Shown: positions 36,488-47,900, numbered from the stretch's first letter. The stretch is DNA of 57,928 nucleotides from a virus (IMGVR_UViG_3300009002_000002:1-57928); one strand, 5' to 3'. Translations and numbers: made by a program. Notes: a model not told the origin generated them from the sequence alone.

Positions 36488-39400
36488 GTCAATGCTATCG
36501 CTCTGTAATCAAAAATGTGCGGGAACAAGTTGATGTCGGGAGTTATTCCACTTAATTCTGGAGTATTTAACTCAGTAATACTATTTGCTCCATGTCGCAT
36601 TACAAACTTTAATTGGAAAGTCTTATATTTTGTATGTACATCATAAGGCGCAGTCGTAAGTTCTTCGTCAAAGTTGTATTCAAACTCTCTATAATCTCTC
36701 GTATTACTAGTATTCGAATATAAATCCGGACTATCGTTTCTAAGCTGTAGCCAAGGTCCTTGCTCTTCAACATTTTCAGGATAAACAAATCTTCCGTAAA
36801 CATCAATAAGTGTGCCTGCTGGTCTGTATGCCGCTAGATACACTCTCATGCCTACAGCGTCTAAGTCTTCTTCTAGAATAACTTCTTTAGTGATCCAAGA
36901 AGAACTTGTCGATTCTGTATCAGTAATTCTATATTGATATGCAAACAGTTCTGATATTTTTGAATCGATGATCGGTGATGCAGAGGTTAATCCATTATTA
37001 GACAGATCAATTTTAATTTTAAAGTCTTCTGCTACAGAGTTGCTTACCATATAACTCTTACTCATAATAGTTCTAAGATTATTAGGAGTATATACATTAG
37101 ACCTTCTGTCGATACTTTTATCTACTACACCGTTCTGTTTTAATAGCGAAAGCGAAGTAGATGTATTTATCGAATCGCTGATGTAAACTTGTGTCTGGAA
37201 GTAACTAATCTTCTCATTTGTTACAGCAGAAATTTTAGCAGTAGCGCCACTATCTGCGCCTCTAATAACTTGATCGTTAGGTCTAGCTGTGCCAGGTCCA
37301 GTGTTGAATGTACCTCCGGCAACGAACTGATATCCTACAGTAGGTGTTACACTATCGGGAACACCTGCTAAACGCCAGTGAGCAGTTGTTGTAGTAGGAC
37401 TTCCTAAATCTACAATTGTATAAGTCGTACCAGCTTGTAGATTTCCTATAGTAACAACAGGACTATCATCTAGATAATTTGTCGATGATGCACTACTTTC
37501 TTTCAAGAATATTTTATCGGGCTTTCTAGAATTAAAGTGAGAAACTTTACCCGCTACACATAATGTTGCAGTAGCAGAAGTAGTAGTTTCAAAATAAGAT
37601 GTATCTAGTGTAAATACTTTAGTTGTTGATAAAGTATCAACATTCAGCACCTTACCTACAACAAACTCTGTACCAGTATTGTTTTCTATATGTAGATAAT
37701 CTCCTTGAGATATTCCTGGTGTTCCTTGAATAGTAATTACATTTTTCTCATTTCCTGAAACACTAACAGTAAAGATTTCAGTCTTTTTAACATATGCTAT
37801 TTCATCTAATTCAAAGTTGAGCGTAGTATCACGAACTGATAGGAACTCAAGATCATTAGGAGATAGATTAACTGAAGCCGCTGAAGTCGAGAAATCATAT
37901 CGATTTATATTAAACTTAATATCTTCGTCTTGATAAGATTTCCAAGCACTATCGTTTGTAGAGGTAAACAGTACACCATCGCCCCAATCGTTAGTAACTG
38001 CTACTGAAGATGCGACAGTTCCTTTTGATAGGCTAGTCTCTCCGACTTTAGAAGTATAGATCAAATAATCAGGAGAGTTTGCGTCAGGAATAACAACAAA
38101 TGCGTACTCGGTGTCAGCATTAAGTCTAACAGGATTATCGAATGTAAACTTAGTTGAGGTGATGCCCGTTGCACTAACACCAACTTGTGAAGAGTTTAAA
38201 TGTTTACTTGCGAAAGGCAATACTCTCTTAGAAGGATATCCGTTCTCAACCTCTCGAATCTGTAATGTAACACCTGTAGTGGAACTCTTCTGCTTGAAGT
38301 ATACATCGATGTCGCTGATTAAAGCAATGTTAGCATCATTGGTACTAGAAGCTTTTACTTTGAAAGTTTGTGCAATAGGATCACCAACTTGTCTCTGGAT
38401 CTCTCGTGTCACAATATCAACTTTAGTATCGAAGTCTACAGTCCGTGTAGTCATGCTCACATCGCTCTTATTGACTGCGAAGTTATAGCCTCTATAAGTT
38501 GCTCTAGCATATGAAGTAGAAGCTGAGTCTATACTTGAGTATTGATCAACATCAACAATCTCAAGAACATTCTCTCCTACAAAGAATGTTTCAGCAGGTA
38601 TAACGAATACAGCAGACAGTGTTCCATTTGCGTCACTTCTTACGACTGAACCCTTACCGATTCCGCTTGCTGTTGAGTGCCACTGTCCAGTTGAAACCTG
38701 ACTCACATCTAAAGTTGAACTGTTACTTAACCCAAATGGTATGACTGGTCCAGGAGCAACATGAGCATCAACAGACTTCTGATCAAAGAAGAAGTAGTGA
38801 CGAGTACTAGGCCTCAAACCTGTGATGAGAACCTTAATAGTTTTTCTTCTCAAGTAAGGCTTCATGTTTACATCTGTAACAAAGTTGCCTATTGCCTGAT
38901 TAATATCGCTTGTAGAACTTGTCAAGCTAGTCTGTTCAATAGTTTGCTCAAACTGACCCATGATAACTCTTCGTCTAGGTCTAGTTGTGCCTATTCGCTC
39001 TTCCGAAATAATTTCTTCGCTAGTCAAAGGCATAATTTCTTGAATTGTATCAACTAAGTCTAACATAGGTCCAGCAATATCTATTTCGATATTGATTTCA
39101 GGATTTTTAGTAACATCATATCCAGAATCGAATGGAGGATCAATTATTGCCTTGCCATCATAGCTATAGAAGTTAGAAACACAGTTTCTAAATGTAGTTG
39201 CATAAGGCTGACTTATAACTTCTACATTTGTACCTGTACTTGCGATAGTCACTACATCAGGGAATGAAAGTTGTACACCTGTTCCAGAATCTACTTTAAG
39301 GTCTAAAGGAAACTGTGTGACAGAAGGAGAAACTACAGTTCTACCTTTGTCAAGAGTAGCCTTAAATGACGAATCTGAAATCTCTGCTAAATTTAAGTCT

Positions 39401-42045
39401 TTGAACGAATCTGCTAATATTCCATTTTTAAATCTGTTTGCTCCTAAAGCATCAGTAATTAACAAATCATTAGTGGCTTGTTCTAACATACTTAATGAAA
39501 CGATATTAACTAGAGAATCTATTTTTTTCTCTATTCTTCCTATATCTTCCATCTTATAATTTTTAGTCGAAACATCAGAAACAGTTATTTTTTCTGATCC
39601 CGTAATTGCGCTTGTGTTTCCTGGTATTCTAACATTAGCGATAGTATATAATCCCTGACTGTCGGGCACGCTAGGATTCTCACTTTCACCACCGTTAAGT
39701 AGCTTAATATTTGAATACTCATCTAAAACAACACTATCTACTCTAGACATATGATAACTCTGATCTGAAGAGATGGTTGCGTTAACAGAAGGCACTATTG
39801 CTCTAGGATCAATATTCAGTGCAGAACTGATCACTAAAGGAGCATTAGTTGTAACACTAGGGTTGACTAACTTTGTGGCGTATGGTCTAAAGTCATAAGA
39901 GTTGATAAGGTTATGCTCTTTAGCATCTTTAGCAGTATAGTTTTGCACAAGGTTAAGATTGTCTGTAAATGAAGAGTGACTATAACTACCTACTGTTAAG
40001 AAGCCTCCTCCAATAGATGTGCTTCTGGAAATATACTTAAACCTAATCAATAGATCGTTATCGGCTAAAGATTCTCCAGCCTTTAACTCTAAGTATGATA
40101 AATCATAGAATCCATCTTTCTGATTATTCACTAGTCTGAATTTAGATGTAACATCTGTAGGATTGTTTATTATTCTTCCGAACTTATCTTGAACGCTTAA
40201 TAACTGTACCGCATTAGGCACACCCAGTAGAGCCTTTCCTGAAGCAAATACTACTTTGACATATCCAGTATCTAATTGAAGAGTGTCGGCAACCAAAGTG
40301 TCTACTCTGTTGTAGTAAAGAGTGTCTATAGCGGCTGTTGTTGTTACAGTTACATCGCCTGAACCAGTTCCAGAATAATTGGCACTAAGAATAGGCTCAA
40401 CTTGGTGAGTTGCAGTAATAGCAACTATATCTGTATTCAATGGAGAGCCATCAGTTGTACCAAGTACTACAGAAGTTCCGATACCTGTGCCTGTGCCTCC
40501 GTGTCTAACTCTTCTAGTAACTTTAATATTCTGCATAGAGTTCATACTGCTCTTACCAGTATCGAATATCATTGCACCTTTATTCGAATCGTAAAGATGG
40601 GCAGCATCTGAACCGGTGGCAACAACTTCACTTGGGTTCGAATTAGTTTTCTTAGCTAGGGGTATTGCATTTGCCGCATCATTAGCTAGACCTATTTTAT
40701 TAGGAGCAGTAGAAATCTGACCAGATTCCTTTACGATAGCGTAAACATATATTTTACCAAAGTTACCATTTGTGTCTGGAGAATTAGTTGCATGAACTAT
40801 ATTTGCGACAGAACAAGTACCCACTAAAGTTGTATTATTATATAATGAATATCTAGTGCCAGATCCGCCATTAATCTCAAGGTCGTGAAGTATAGCATTA
40901 TTATTACTAGAATACTTGTAATATTGTCCGTACTCTATTCCAGTTATCTGCCCGCTCTTACTTTGAGTTAAACTTACTGGAGTTATTGGAAGTTTAGTCG
41001 GAGACACATTGGTAATTTCTTTGCCGTAAACATAAGCTTTACCTGGAGAAACGACAGCGAATGCAGTATCGTTTTCTCTCTCTAGAGTGACTCTCAGACC
41101 ATTAGTGACATAGTGTCCAGACTCATCATAAGTTCTTCTTGCTAACTCGTTTCCAACAACATTGAACTCAGTTCGGTCACGAATACGAACAGGCTTACCG
41201 TTAACATATCTTATTAGAGAAAAGAACTCAGTAGGCTCTGAAGCACTTGCATAGGAGACTAGTGTAGGCACAAGTTGAAGTCTGTCAGCACCAGGAGCAT
41301 TTTCGTTATTGAATCCTGAAGCATTATCTAGAAGAGTTGTGTCGTTATCAGAATCAATTAAATTTTCTTTAACTGTGAATCCAACAGAAACAGCACCAGG
41401 AGTATTACTATACTTAGATACGATGATGAATTGATTATCTACGAAGATGAAATGTCCTTTCTGATAGATAACACCTTCTTCGCACGATACACCAAATGAT
41501 CTACCTTCATGGTTTGCTACTGTAGCGACGGTGACAGTCTGAACAACATTCGAGTTAGAGTCTAATATCTCTAAAGCTTCACCTTGAAGGAATCTTTTAA
41601 CATCTGTTTGATTGTCTTGAGATGTGTTTAAGTATTTGATAAAGAATGTCTTTAAGTCTGGATCTTGAGTCTGAAAGCCATTCTGTCCTTTAATGATTTC
41701 AGCTTGTAGTCCTGAAGTAAGACCTTTTGCTATGAATGTCGTAGATGTTCCGTCATCTGAAACAATCTGATCATAGACTGCAGGATTAGAGAATCCAGTT
41801 TTATCGTTTAACTTCACATAAAACAAGTCATCACGAGCAGTCAAGTTAATACCGCTAATGATAGTGCCTTCTTTATATACATTTGATCCGAATCGCTCTA
41901 CCTGCTTTTGCAAAATAGTTTGAAGCTGAGTTAATTCTCGTGCTTGTACAGCCTTAGCCGGCTTAAACAAGACACGGTTAAACTGCTTTGCTTCATCGAA
42001 ATCATCGTAGTACGGATCTACATTTAAGTCTGTGTTGATACCCAT
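36484..42045 (-). CDS. DUF4815-type giant baseplate/fibre protein
   Basis: 1853 residues, the largest gene here. The N-terminus YYDDFDEAKQFNRVLFKPAK followed by AVQARELTQLQTILQKQVER is the signature of DUF4815 proteins in marine T4-like phages, probably a wedge or proximal fibre part filling the gp9/gp10 position. Later parts include ATHQVEPIL-, QIREVENGYPSKRVLPFA- and DEEIAYVKK-type segments common to that family. An inserted AGTTYTIVDLG...VGYQFVAGGTF module sits at nt about 37268-37450. The C-terminus ends INLFPHIFDYRAIAL. GGAAAGAG precedes the start. It lies 20 nt after gp8. A perfect late box lies 149 nt upstream. Confidence 0.82.
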   Translation of the reverse strand: MGINTDLNVDPYYDDFDEAKQFNRVLFKPAKAVQARELTQLQTILQKQVERFGSNVYKEGTIISGINLTARDDLFYVKLNDKTGFSNPAVYDQIVSDDGTSTTFIAKGLTSGLQAEIIKGQNGFQTQDPDLKTFFIKYLNTSQDNQTDVKRFLQGEALEILDSNSNVVQTVTVATVANHEGRSFGVSCEEGVIYQKGHFIFVDNQFIIVSKYSNTPGAVSVGFTVKENLIDSDNDTTLLDNASGFNNENAPGADRLQLVPTLVSYASASEPTEFFSLIRYVNGKPVRIRDRTEFNVVGNELARRTYDESGHYVTNGLRVTLERENDTAFAVVSPGKAYVYGKEITNVSPTKLPITPVSLTQSKSGQITGIEYGQYYKYSSNNNAILHDLEINGGSGTRYSLYNNTTLVGTCSVANIVHATNSPDTNGNFGKIYVYAIVKESGQISTAPNKIGLANDAANAIPLAKKTNSNPSEVVATGSDAAHLYDSNKGAMIFDTGKSSMNSMQNIKVTRRVRHGGTGTGIGTSVVLGTTDGSPLNTDIVAITATHQVEPILSANYSGTGSGDVTVTTTAAIDTLYYNRVDTLVADTLQLDTGYVKVVFASGKALLGVPNAVQLLSVQDKFGRIINNPTDVTSKFRLVNNQKDGFYDLSYLELKAGESLADNDLLIRFKYISRSTSIGGGFLTVGSYSHSSFTDNLNLVQNYTAKDAKEHNLINSYDFRPYATKLVNPSVTTNAPLVISSALNIDPRAIVPSVNATISSDQSYHMSRVDSVVLDEYSNIKLLNGGESENPSVPDSQGLYTIANVRIPGNTSAITGSEKITVSDVSTKNYKMEDIGRIEKKIDSLVNIVSLSMLEQATNDLLITDALGANRFKNGILADSFKDLNLAEISDSSFKATLDKGRTVVSPSVTQFPLDLKVDSGTGVQLSFPDVVTIASTGTNVEVISQPYATTFRNCVSNFYSYDGKAIIDPPFDSGYDVTKNPEINIEIDIAGPMLDLVDTIQEIMPLTSEEIISEERIGTTRPRRRVIMGQFEQTIEQTSLTSSTSDINQAIGNFVTDVNMKPYLRRKTIKVLITGLRPSTRHYFFFDQKSVDAHVAPGPVIPFGLSNSSTLDVSQVSTGQWHSTASGIGKGSVVRSDANGTLSAVFVIPAETFFVGENVLEIVDVDQYSSIDSASTSYARATYRGYNFAVNKSDVSMTTRTVDFDTKVDIVTREIQRQVGDPIAQTFKVKASSTNDANIALISDIDVYFKQKSSTTGVTLQIREVENGYPSKRVLPFASKHLNSSQVGVSATGITSTKFTFDNPVRLNADTEYAFVVIPDANSPDYLIYTSKVGETSLSKGTVASSVAVTNDWGDGVLFTSTNDSAWKSYQDEDIKFNINRYDFSTSAASVNLSPNDLEFLSVRDTTLNFELDEIAYVKKTEIFTVSVSGNEKNVITIQGTPGISQGDYLHIENNTGTEFVVGKVLNVDTLSTTKVFTLDTSYFETTTSATATLCVAGKVSHFNSRKPDKIFLKESSASSTNYLDDSPVVTIGNLQAGTTYTIVDLGSPTTTTAHWRLAGVPDSVTPTVGYQFVAGGTFNTGPGTARPNDQVIRGADSGATAKISAVTNEKISYFQTQVYISDSINTSTSLSLLKQNGVVDKSIDRRSNVYTPNNLRTIMSKSYMVSNSVAEDFKIKIDLSNNGLTSASPIIDSKISELFAYQYRITDTESTSSSWITKEVILEEDLDAVGMRVYLAAYRPAGTLIDVYGRFVYPENVEEQGPWLQLRNDSPDLYSNTSNTRDYREFEYNFDEELTTAPYDVHTKYKTFQLKFVMRHGANSITELNTPELSGITPDINLFPHIFDYRAIALT

Positions 42046-42065
42046 GGATTATTCTCTTTCCTTAA

Positions 42066-44084
42066 TTAAAAGTCAAATATGAACTTAATTTTTTCTTTTG
42101 TGGTTGCCTTTCTCTCTATAGGAGAAAAGTCTATGTAATGTAGAAGTTCTCCTGTATATGGAGAATAAGCTCCATATTCAATATCGTTGAAAGTATTTAT
42201 AGTTAATGTATTACCACTTTCTGAATTAGCTGTAGGTTTAATCTGTATTTTTCCTGGTAAGAAATTATTTCTGTGATCGCCTACATTATCTACTATATGA
42301 ATCTTAGTGCTAGTTGTATATTTACTCTCGTGTACAAGTCCTTTTACAATCTCTATGTCTTTGTCTGGATCATTACTATCGACTGCACTTGAGATTTTAC
42401 CAGTCTTAGATGAATCGACTACTGTGCTATTTGCTGTAAAAGTAGTTCCTATTTTCACTGCTCCATCTACTAGATCACTCGAAGCGACTCCCATTACGGT
42501 CTGCCATTCATCACCGCTTAGATTTCCTAGATCAGTAATAATATATTTTCGGCCACTAACCTTATCGACAACATCAGAAGTCTCTACAAACTGCTGAACA
42601 TAGTAGCCAGCAACTGCAACAGCAGTCGAATTACCAGAAACAGTGATAGATGTGCGATTATCAAAAGAAGAAGGAGAAGTAGTCACAGTCGTATATGGTC
42701 CAGATCCTGATAACTTACTGAACCTTGGATTTTTTAGAAGACCTACCTGTGTGTAAAAGTTCGTATCAGGAGTTGTGGTGTCTTCTCCTGAAAAATTAGT
42801 TACGATTGCAAGTCTACTCATTGCCATTTCGTTAATTGGATTAGATCCGTGACCACCAGTAGGAGAAACGACAACACGAAGCGTAGTAGGACTAGTGTCT
42901 GTTAATCCTTCTGGGTTGAGAACTCTAGCTGTTGCGAACTTATACTTAGTTCCTTTAGTCTCGTAAGCAACTCTAGTTAAAGTGCCAAATCTATCTATGA
43001 CTCCGTATCCTAATGCTCTAATTCCTCCTGCTTCAGGACTAGTGATGACGACTTTAGGAACTAGTTCACAGTTTACAGGTAAAATATCTGTAGTCTTAAC
43101 TTGTACAATAATTTCTGATGTGCCTGAATTAGACTCAGAGTTTAAAACAGAATATAGTTTTCCAGCATTATCTCCTGTAGATGCTCTAAGATACATATGC
43201 TTGTAGTGATCACTAGTGTTCGAAAGTACAGAATTGTTCTGTGCGCTTAGCCTGATAGACTTTCTGCCTTGACCAAGATCAGACTGGGTGCTTACAGAAA
43301 CTTTAGAATTATTTACTCCAGTATCAAAAACAAATTGATTGAAATGATTAGTAGGAGTAGCTTCTACAACAATTTGAGATATTCCCTCTTTCGCATTTGC
43401 AATAACATTCAAATCGCCATAGCTAGTGGGTAAAGGCAAACTGTTTGATGTTTTATAAACATTGGCTTCTGAAGCCACTACCGTAAACATATATTGCCAT
43501 ATATACTTGTCGCTAGTTTCTACGGATTGATATCCAGTATTAGACAAATCTGCAACAACAGATTGTGGACTAGTGGTTGAAGTAGAATTGTTATTATTTT
43601 CTATACATTTAAACACTAAGTAGTCATCTTCTCCGCTTTTAATGGTGACTACAGTATTCATGTCTTCAATATCCTTAGTGTCATCGTAAGCATCATACAC
43701 TGTGCTTGGAGTCCATGGATTCTCATAGAACATATATCTAGCATTGTTGTTGTCTATCTTGTTACCAAATATAATCTTTCTCTGGAAGTCTCTCTTATCT
43801 TTTTGAGTATTCTGAATAGTGGGAACAGTATCTACATTAGACAATGCTCTAGATGCCATGATATAATACTCTGCTTCGGGTCTAAGGGCGTCTAGTTTAT
43901 TGTCTACGATATTTCTAATTTCAGTAATGTTGGAGGCGCTCAATGCGCTACTGAGACTAGAACTGTTGAGCGTAGCCAAGTCTGTCTCAAACTGAGAACT
44001 TAAAATGCTGTTCTGACCCTTAAAAGAATTGAACAATTCATTTGTTGTTTCGACTTTAAAATTTTCTGTTATGATTTTTGCCAT
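42066..44084 (-). CDS. 8: Baseplate wedge protein gp8-like
   Basis: 672 residues from ATG 44084, chosen because GGAAG lies 5 nt upstream; the frame's earlier TTG (44135) would overlap the YHYH gene and has no ribosome site. T4 gp8 has 334 residues. Family features are the start IITENFKVETTNELFNSF, the YENPWTPSTVYDAYDD segment, YIWQYMFTV and the very end KIKFIFDF. The central extra length includes VISLxxxGxxYxxA-type and SGRKYIITDLG...VKIGTTFTA modules (nt about 42380-42560). It lies between the YHYH-like gene and the DUF4815 gene. Confidence 0.85.
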   Translation of the reverse strand: MAKIITENFKVETTNELFNSFKGQNSILSSQFETDLATLNSSSLSSALSASNITEIRNIVDNKLDALRPEAEYYIMASRALSNVDTVPTIQNTQKDKRDFQRKIIFGNKIDNNNARYMFYENPWTPSTVYDAYDDTKDIEDMNTVVTIKSGEDDYLVFKCIENNNNSTSTTSPQSVVADLSNTGYQSVETSDKYIWQYMFTVVASEANVYKTSNSLPLPTSYGDLNVIANAKEGISQIVVEATPTNHFNQFVFDTGVNNSKVSVSTQSDLGQGRKSIRLSAQNNSVLSNTSDHYKHMYLRASTGDNAGKLYSVLNSESNSGTSEIIVQVKTTDILPVNCELVPKVVITSPEAGGIRALGYGVIDRFGTLTRVAYETKGTKYKFATARVLNPEGLTDTSPTTLRVVVSPTGGHGSNPINEMAMSRLAIVTNFSGEDTTTPDTNFYTQVGLLKNPRFSKLSGSGPYTTVTTSPSSFDNRTSITVSGNSTAVAVAGYYVQQFVETSDVVDKVSGRKYIITDLGNLSGDEWQTVMGVASSDLVDGAVKIGTTFTANSTVVDSSKTGKISSAVDSNDPDKDIEIVKGLVHESKYTTSTKIHIVDNVGDHRNNFLPGKIQIKPTANSESGNTLTINTFNDIEYGAYSPYTGELLHYIDFSPIERKATTKEKIKFIFDF
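42194..42201 (-). promoter_or_regulatory. Possible late promoter for DUF4815 gene
   Basis: TATAAATA on the minus strand inside the end of gp8, 149 nt before ATG 42045. The distance is longer than for other boxes here, so support is modest. Confidence 0.35.
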
Positions 44085-44100
44085 TATTCTTCCGTTCCTA

Positions 44101-44991
44101 TTAAGCTGTACGCTGTTCTCTAGTGCTTGGGCCAACTATATATGGATATTCAGGTATGTTAAGATTGATATCCGAAAATGTTAAGAAGTATGCATATGTT
44201 CCAGACTTAAAATCTGGAGTTATACAATATCTTCCGTTAAACTCATCAAGAGTTCCTGTTGCGCTTTGTGGACTATACTGATAATCTTCTACAAAAGATC
44301 CTGCAGAAACTTCACTATAATCGTATGTTCTTCCTTGTGCCGGAGTACCGAGCAATGAGTACGAACTTCTCATTCTAATTACTGGACTTGTTGCGTCATC
44401 GGGATTACTAAATCCGTATGGTCCATATATGGGATATCCATCAAACGCAAATCCCACTATCTTAGAATGTCCTGAAGTAACAGTATCGCTCGCATATGTT
44501 GCTCCATGTCTTAGCTTGTCAGCACCGAAGCTTCCATACATATTTGTAGAACTATAGTAAGGATTAGCATTAAATAACTTAGTATTACCTACCATTCCTT
44601 TACTATAAAACGCACCACTTCTATATGTATACTGTCCATTTTCGTCAGGTTTGCCGTGACACTGATCGACTATAAAATCGTTAGGAAGAGCAATCTCGTT
44701 CCAGGTGAAGTTCGTAGGAGCACTTTTATTGCTCACTGGTAAACTTCTAATAGTAGATGCTGACGAAAGAATAGGTACGCCATTAGTTGTTATTCCTATT
44801 GAAGTGCCCACTACTATCTGTTCTGGATCTCGTGTACTACTGCCAGCTCGATATGTGAAAGTGAAGCTATGCGATTGATCCAATATACTAGCATTAGGAA
44901 AACTTCTCGTCTGTGATCCATCATTCACAAAGTTAGTGCCTGCCTTCAATGGATACGGATCGCCGTCTGATGTTATCTTCAATGTAGCCAT
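44101..44991 (-). CDS. YHYH-family virion protein
   Basis: 296 residues. The family core is visible: VDQCHGKPDENGQYTYRSGA at 108-127 and KIVGFAFDGYPIYGPYGFSN at 177-196, with RSSYSLL and RTYDYSEVSAG following. The eponymous YHYH is replaced by YTYR (121-124) although the Cys111 and the Asp-Gly-Tyr-Pro-Ile-Tyr-Gly stretch are kept. Such proteins occur in cyanophage baseplate regions; a metal- or surface-binding role is only suspected. It sits between the 1570-aa wedge protein (3-nt gap) and gp8 (16 nt). Confidence 0.85.
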   Translation of the reverse strand: MATLKITSDGDPYPLKAGTNFVNDGSQTRSFPNASILDQSHSFTFTYRAGSSTRDPEQIVVGTSIGITTNGVPILSSASTIRSLPVSNKSAPTNFTWNEIALPNDFIVDQCHGKPDENGQYTYRSGAFYSKGMVGNTKLFNANPYYSSTNMYGSFGADKLRHGATYASDTVTSGHSKIVGFAFDGYPIYGPYGFSNPDDATSPVIRMRSSYSLLGTPAQGRTYDYSEVSAGSFVEDYQYSPQSATGTLDEFNGRYCITPDFKSGTYAYFLTFSDINLNIPEYPYIVGPSTREQRTA

Positions 44992-44994
44992 AGT

Positions 44995-47900
44995 CTATTG
45001 CTCCTGTATTCCTATTAATTCAGCATCGTCTGTATATATACCTGTCTGTCGTATAAGTAAATGCGGACCGCCAGTTAAACCAGACAGATCGATTGGAGTA
45101 TCACCTGTGCCGTCACCTATAGGAGTCTTAGATAGCTGAAAGGTATCGTTCGTGACATTTACAACATAGTAATACTCATACTCAGCCGCTCTATTAGCTG
45201 AAGTATTTCCTATTAGATTGCCTGAACTAGTGCCGCTATACTGATAATACTGTACTATAGTGTCATCTATAAGCCCATGACTACTCTTCGTCACATTCAG
45301 AGAACTAATATCACTAGCACTAAACTGTACCAGAGAGTCTGTAATTTCTGCGATTTGGCAATTTCCCACTCTTGCTCCATTAGTCGTAATATTACTAGGA
45401 GCATCAGCTTTAAATATAGTTCCCAGTCTTGGCCAAGTTGCAGGAAGTCCGCTAGAGGCTTGAGTTTCAGAACCGTCTATTATGTTAGACCATATCGCAC
45501 TAGCAGTCACTCTATTAGTACCAGCAGTATTGGTGCCTATATTCATAGATATATTTGCAGTAGCTGTGTTGTCCATGTCTTCAAGGTTTTCGATAGAGTG
45601 TACTACATAGAACTTATCAACAACTGGATAATTCGAGATAATGCTATCAGTGGTACTACCTCCTGCAGTAAGGGTGTATGTGTTACTAGAGGGTCTGATA
45701 GCCTGCGGACTATATGTGTCACCCGTATAATGAGGAGATACAAATATAGAATCTTTATAAGATACCTTTCCTGTTCCTAAACTACTTCCGTTCACTGAAG
45801 CCGTGAACACTGTACCCACAGGCACACTTGTTTTAGTGAACTTCACTAGGTCTATAACAGCAGGAGCATTTGGAAGAAAAATATCATAATTAGTGCTACC
45901 TGTGAATGCACTTGTTATAGCAAGTCCGTCGGTAATAGTATTCAAATTGGCTAACAATTCCGGACTTATTGGATCTAAACCAGTTACTTGCCTAAATGCT
46001 TGTAGAGCATCTATTGAAGTAATAGTGCCGCTATTATTGAGATCAGTAACAAGCGAAGAATAACTACCTAAAACTCTTGTCCAAAAATTATACCACTCTA
46101 ATCGGGTATTAGAATCTAGGAACTGAACATCGTTCCAAGAAGCACTTCCTATGTCTGAGATAACATAAGAAGAACCGAGTTCTATATTATATCTACCCTG
46201 TACTACCTCAGAGTTTATAGGAACTCCTACAGTAGACCACTGAGCAGAAGTTGTGTCTCCTAGGAATGTGACAGTATATTCTGTTCCTGCAACAATATCA
46301 GCAATTCCAATTTGCTTAACTGTTGCAAGTTGTTTTCCTTGAATGTTGAATGTAGATATCTCTAAGTTCAAATTATTATCTAATGCGTTGATAGTATTCA
46401 CTAGGGGCTTACTAAACAACTTAGTCCCTGCTACGCCCACAGTTTCGCTAATCAAAGATTCATACCTAGAGGGATTTATTATAGAAGATATCTCATATGA
46501 ATATTCTTGATAGTAATCATTGTCATGTAAGTTCTTAGAAGCCTCACTCAAGAAAGATGTTTTAGAACTCCACTTACCGCCAGTCTTACCTTGACCTAAT
46601 GATCTTAGTGTGGCTGTCGCAACATTTTTATTGTAGTTAGTTGAAGTGGGCTCATTATTAACCAGACTAACTACTTCACGATCTGAATATCTGTATCCAG
46701 TTTTAGTTACAGCTACTTCTTCTATTTGTCCTGACTGAAACAGTGCTTTACCTTTTATGTCAGCGTTTGCTCCCATAGGTAAAGAGTTGAGGTCTTCGAG
46801 TATATTTGTAATTCTCTTCTTAAATCCACCTACCTTAACAGGAACAATGACAGTACCCTTATCGCTAGAGCCTATAGCGGCACTGATTGCTGATGCAGTA
46901 GTTGATGTGAATATTTCTCCAACCTTTGGCGCAGAAGAAGCTCCCACAGCTACCCAGTCCGAAGGACTTGTGTTGCCCAAAGATACGATCTGATACTCTT
47001 GATTTGGTTGCATAGTAGCTAAACTTCTGTTGCCTTCAAACCCATAAAACGATAGAGGTCTAAAGTAGAAGTCGTTACCGTCTCTTTTAAGAAACTTCGC
47101 TTTAACTTGATATTCTTTTGTATCGCCTGTAGTGAACTCAAAGGTACAGTCACTATTTTCATAGTTAGACCCAGTAGATGTTGTTCCCAAGCTTTCAAGA
47201 AGTATAGACCCGTCTGCTTCGGGATCATCGTGCAATCTATTGCCTGTTTGGTTTATCTGTAGATCAACTACCTTAATATCCTGAGTTACAATATCTCCTG
47301 CAGAAATATCAAAATCGACTGTATCAAAGTTTAACACTACATCTTTTTTGTTGAACTTTGATATGTTAGTATTCTCAATAGAGATTCCCACATCATTCTG
47401 GTAATCGACACCGCTGTTCAAAACATTCAACTCTGATATAGATCCTATCTTGAGAGTAATAGGATTAAAAGCATTGCCTAATGTGGTACCGAGGTTCTCA
47501 TTGCCTGATCCAGACATTCCGTAATCATCATTCGCAGTGCCTGCGGCGCCACCAGGTTGTCCAGCAGGTATATCTAGAGGTGTTAATGCGAAGTCTCCGA
47601 TCAAGTCTGGAATAAGAGTTACTGTCTCTACATTTGAAATAGATCCTATTTCAAAATCTCCAGTTCTATTTGATATTCCGAATGACTGAAATCCAATATT
47701 ATCAAGAAAGACTTGTTTGCTTATATCGGTCACACTAGAGTCATATCTAGCCAAGTCGCCTCTATATCTTTTAAAAGAGAATGATGGAGCAAGTACTGAG
47801 GGAGTTGAAACTACTGACCCAGACTTATCAGGGATGCGAAGAGTTGTACTACTAGTGTCGATATCGTTTGCATCAAACCTAAACCTGTTAAGATGATAGT

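Noticed and set aside
44085-44135. Earlier start for gp8
   Set aside because: The codon is TTG, lies inside the YHYH gene, and has no ribosome site; ATG 44084 has GGAAG 5 nt upstream.
45277-45780. 167-codon open frame on the plus strand
   Set aside because: Antisense shadow of the 1570-aa gene, with biased composition (Arg/Ser/Thr/Ile/Cys), no ribosome site and no recognisable domain.
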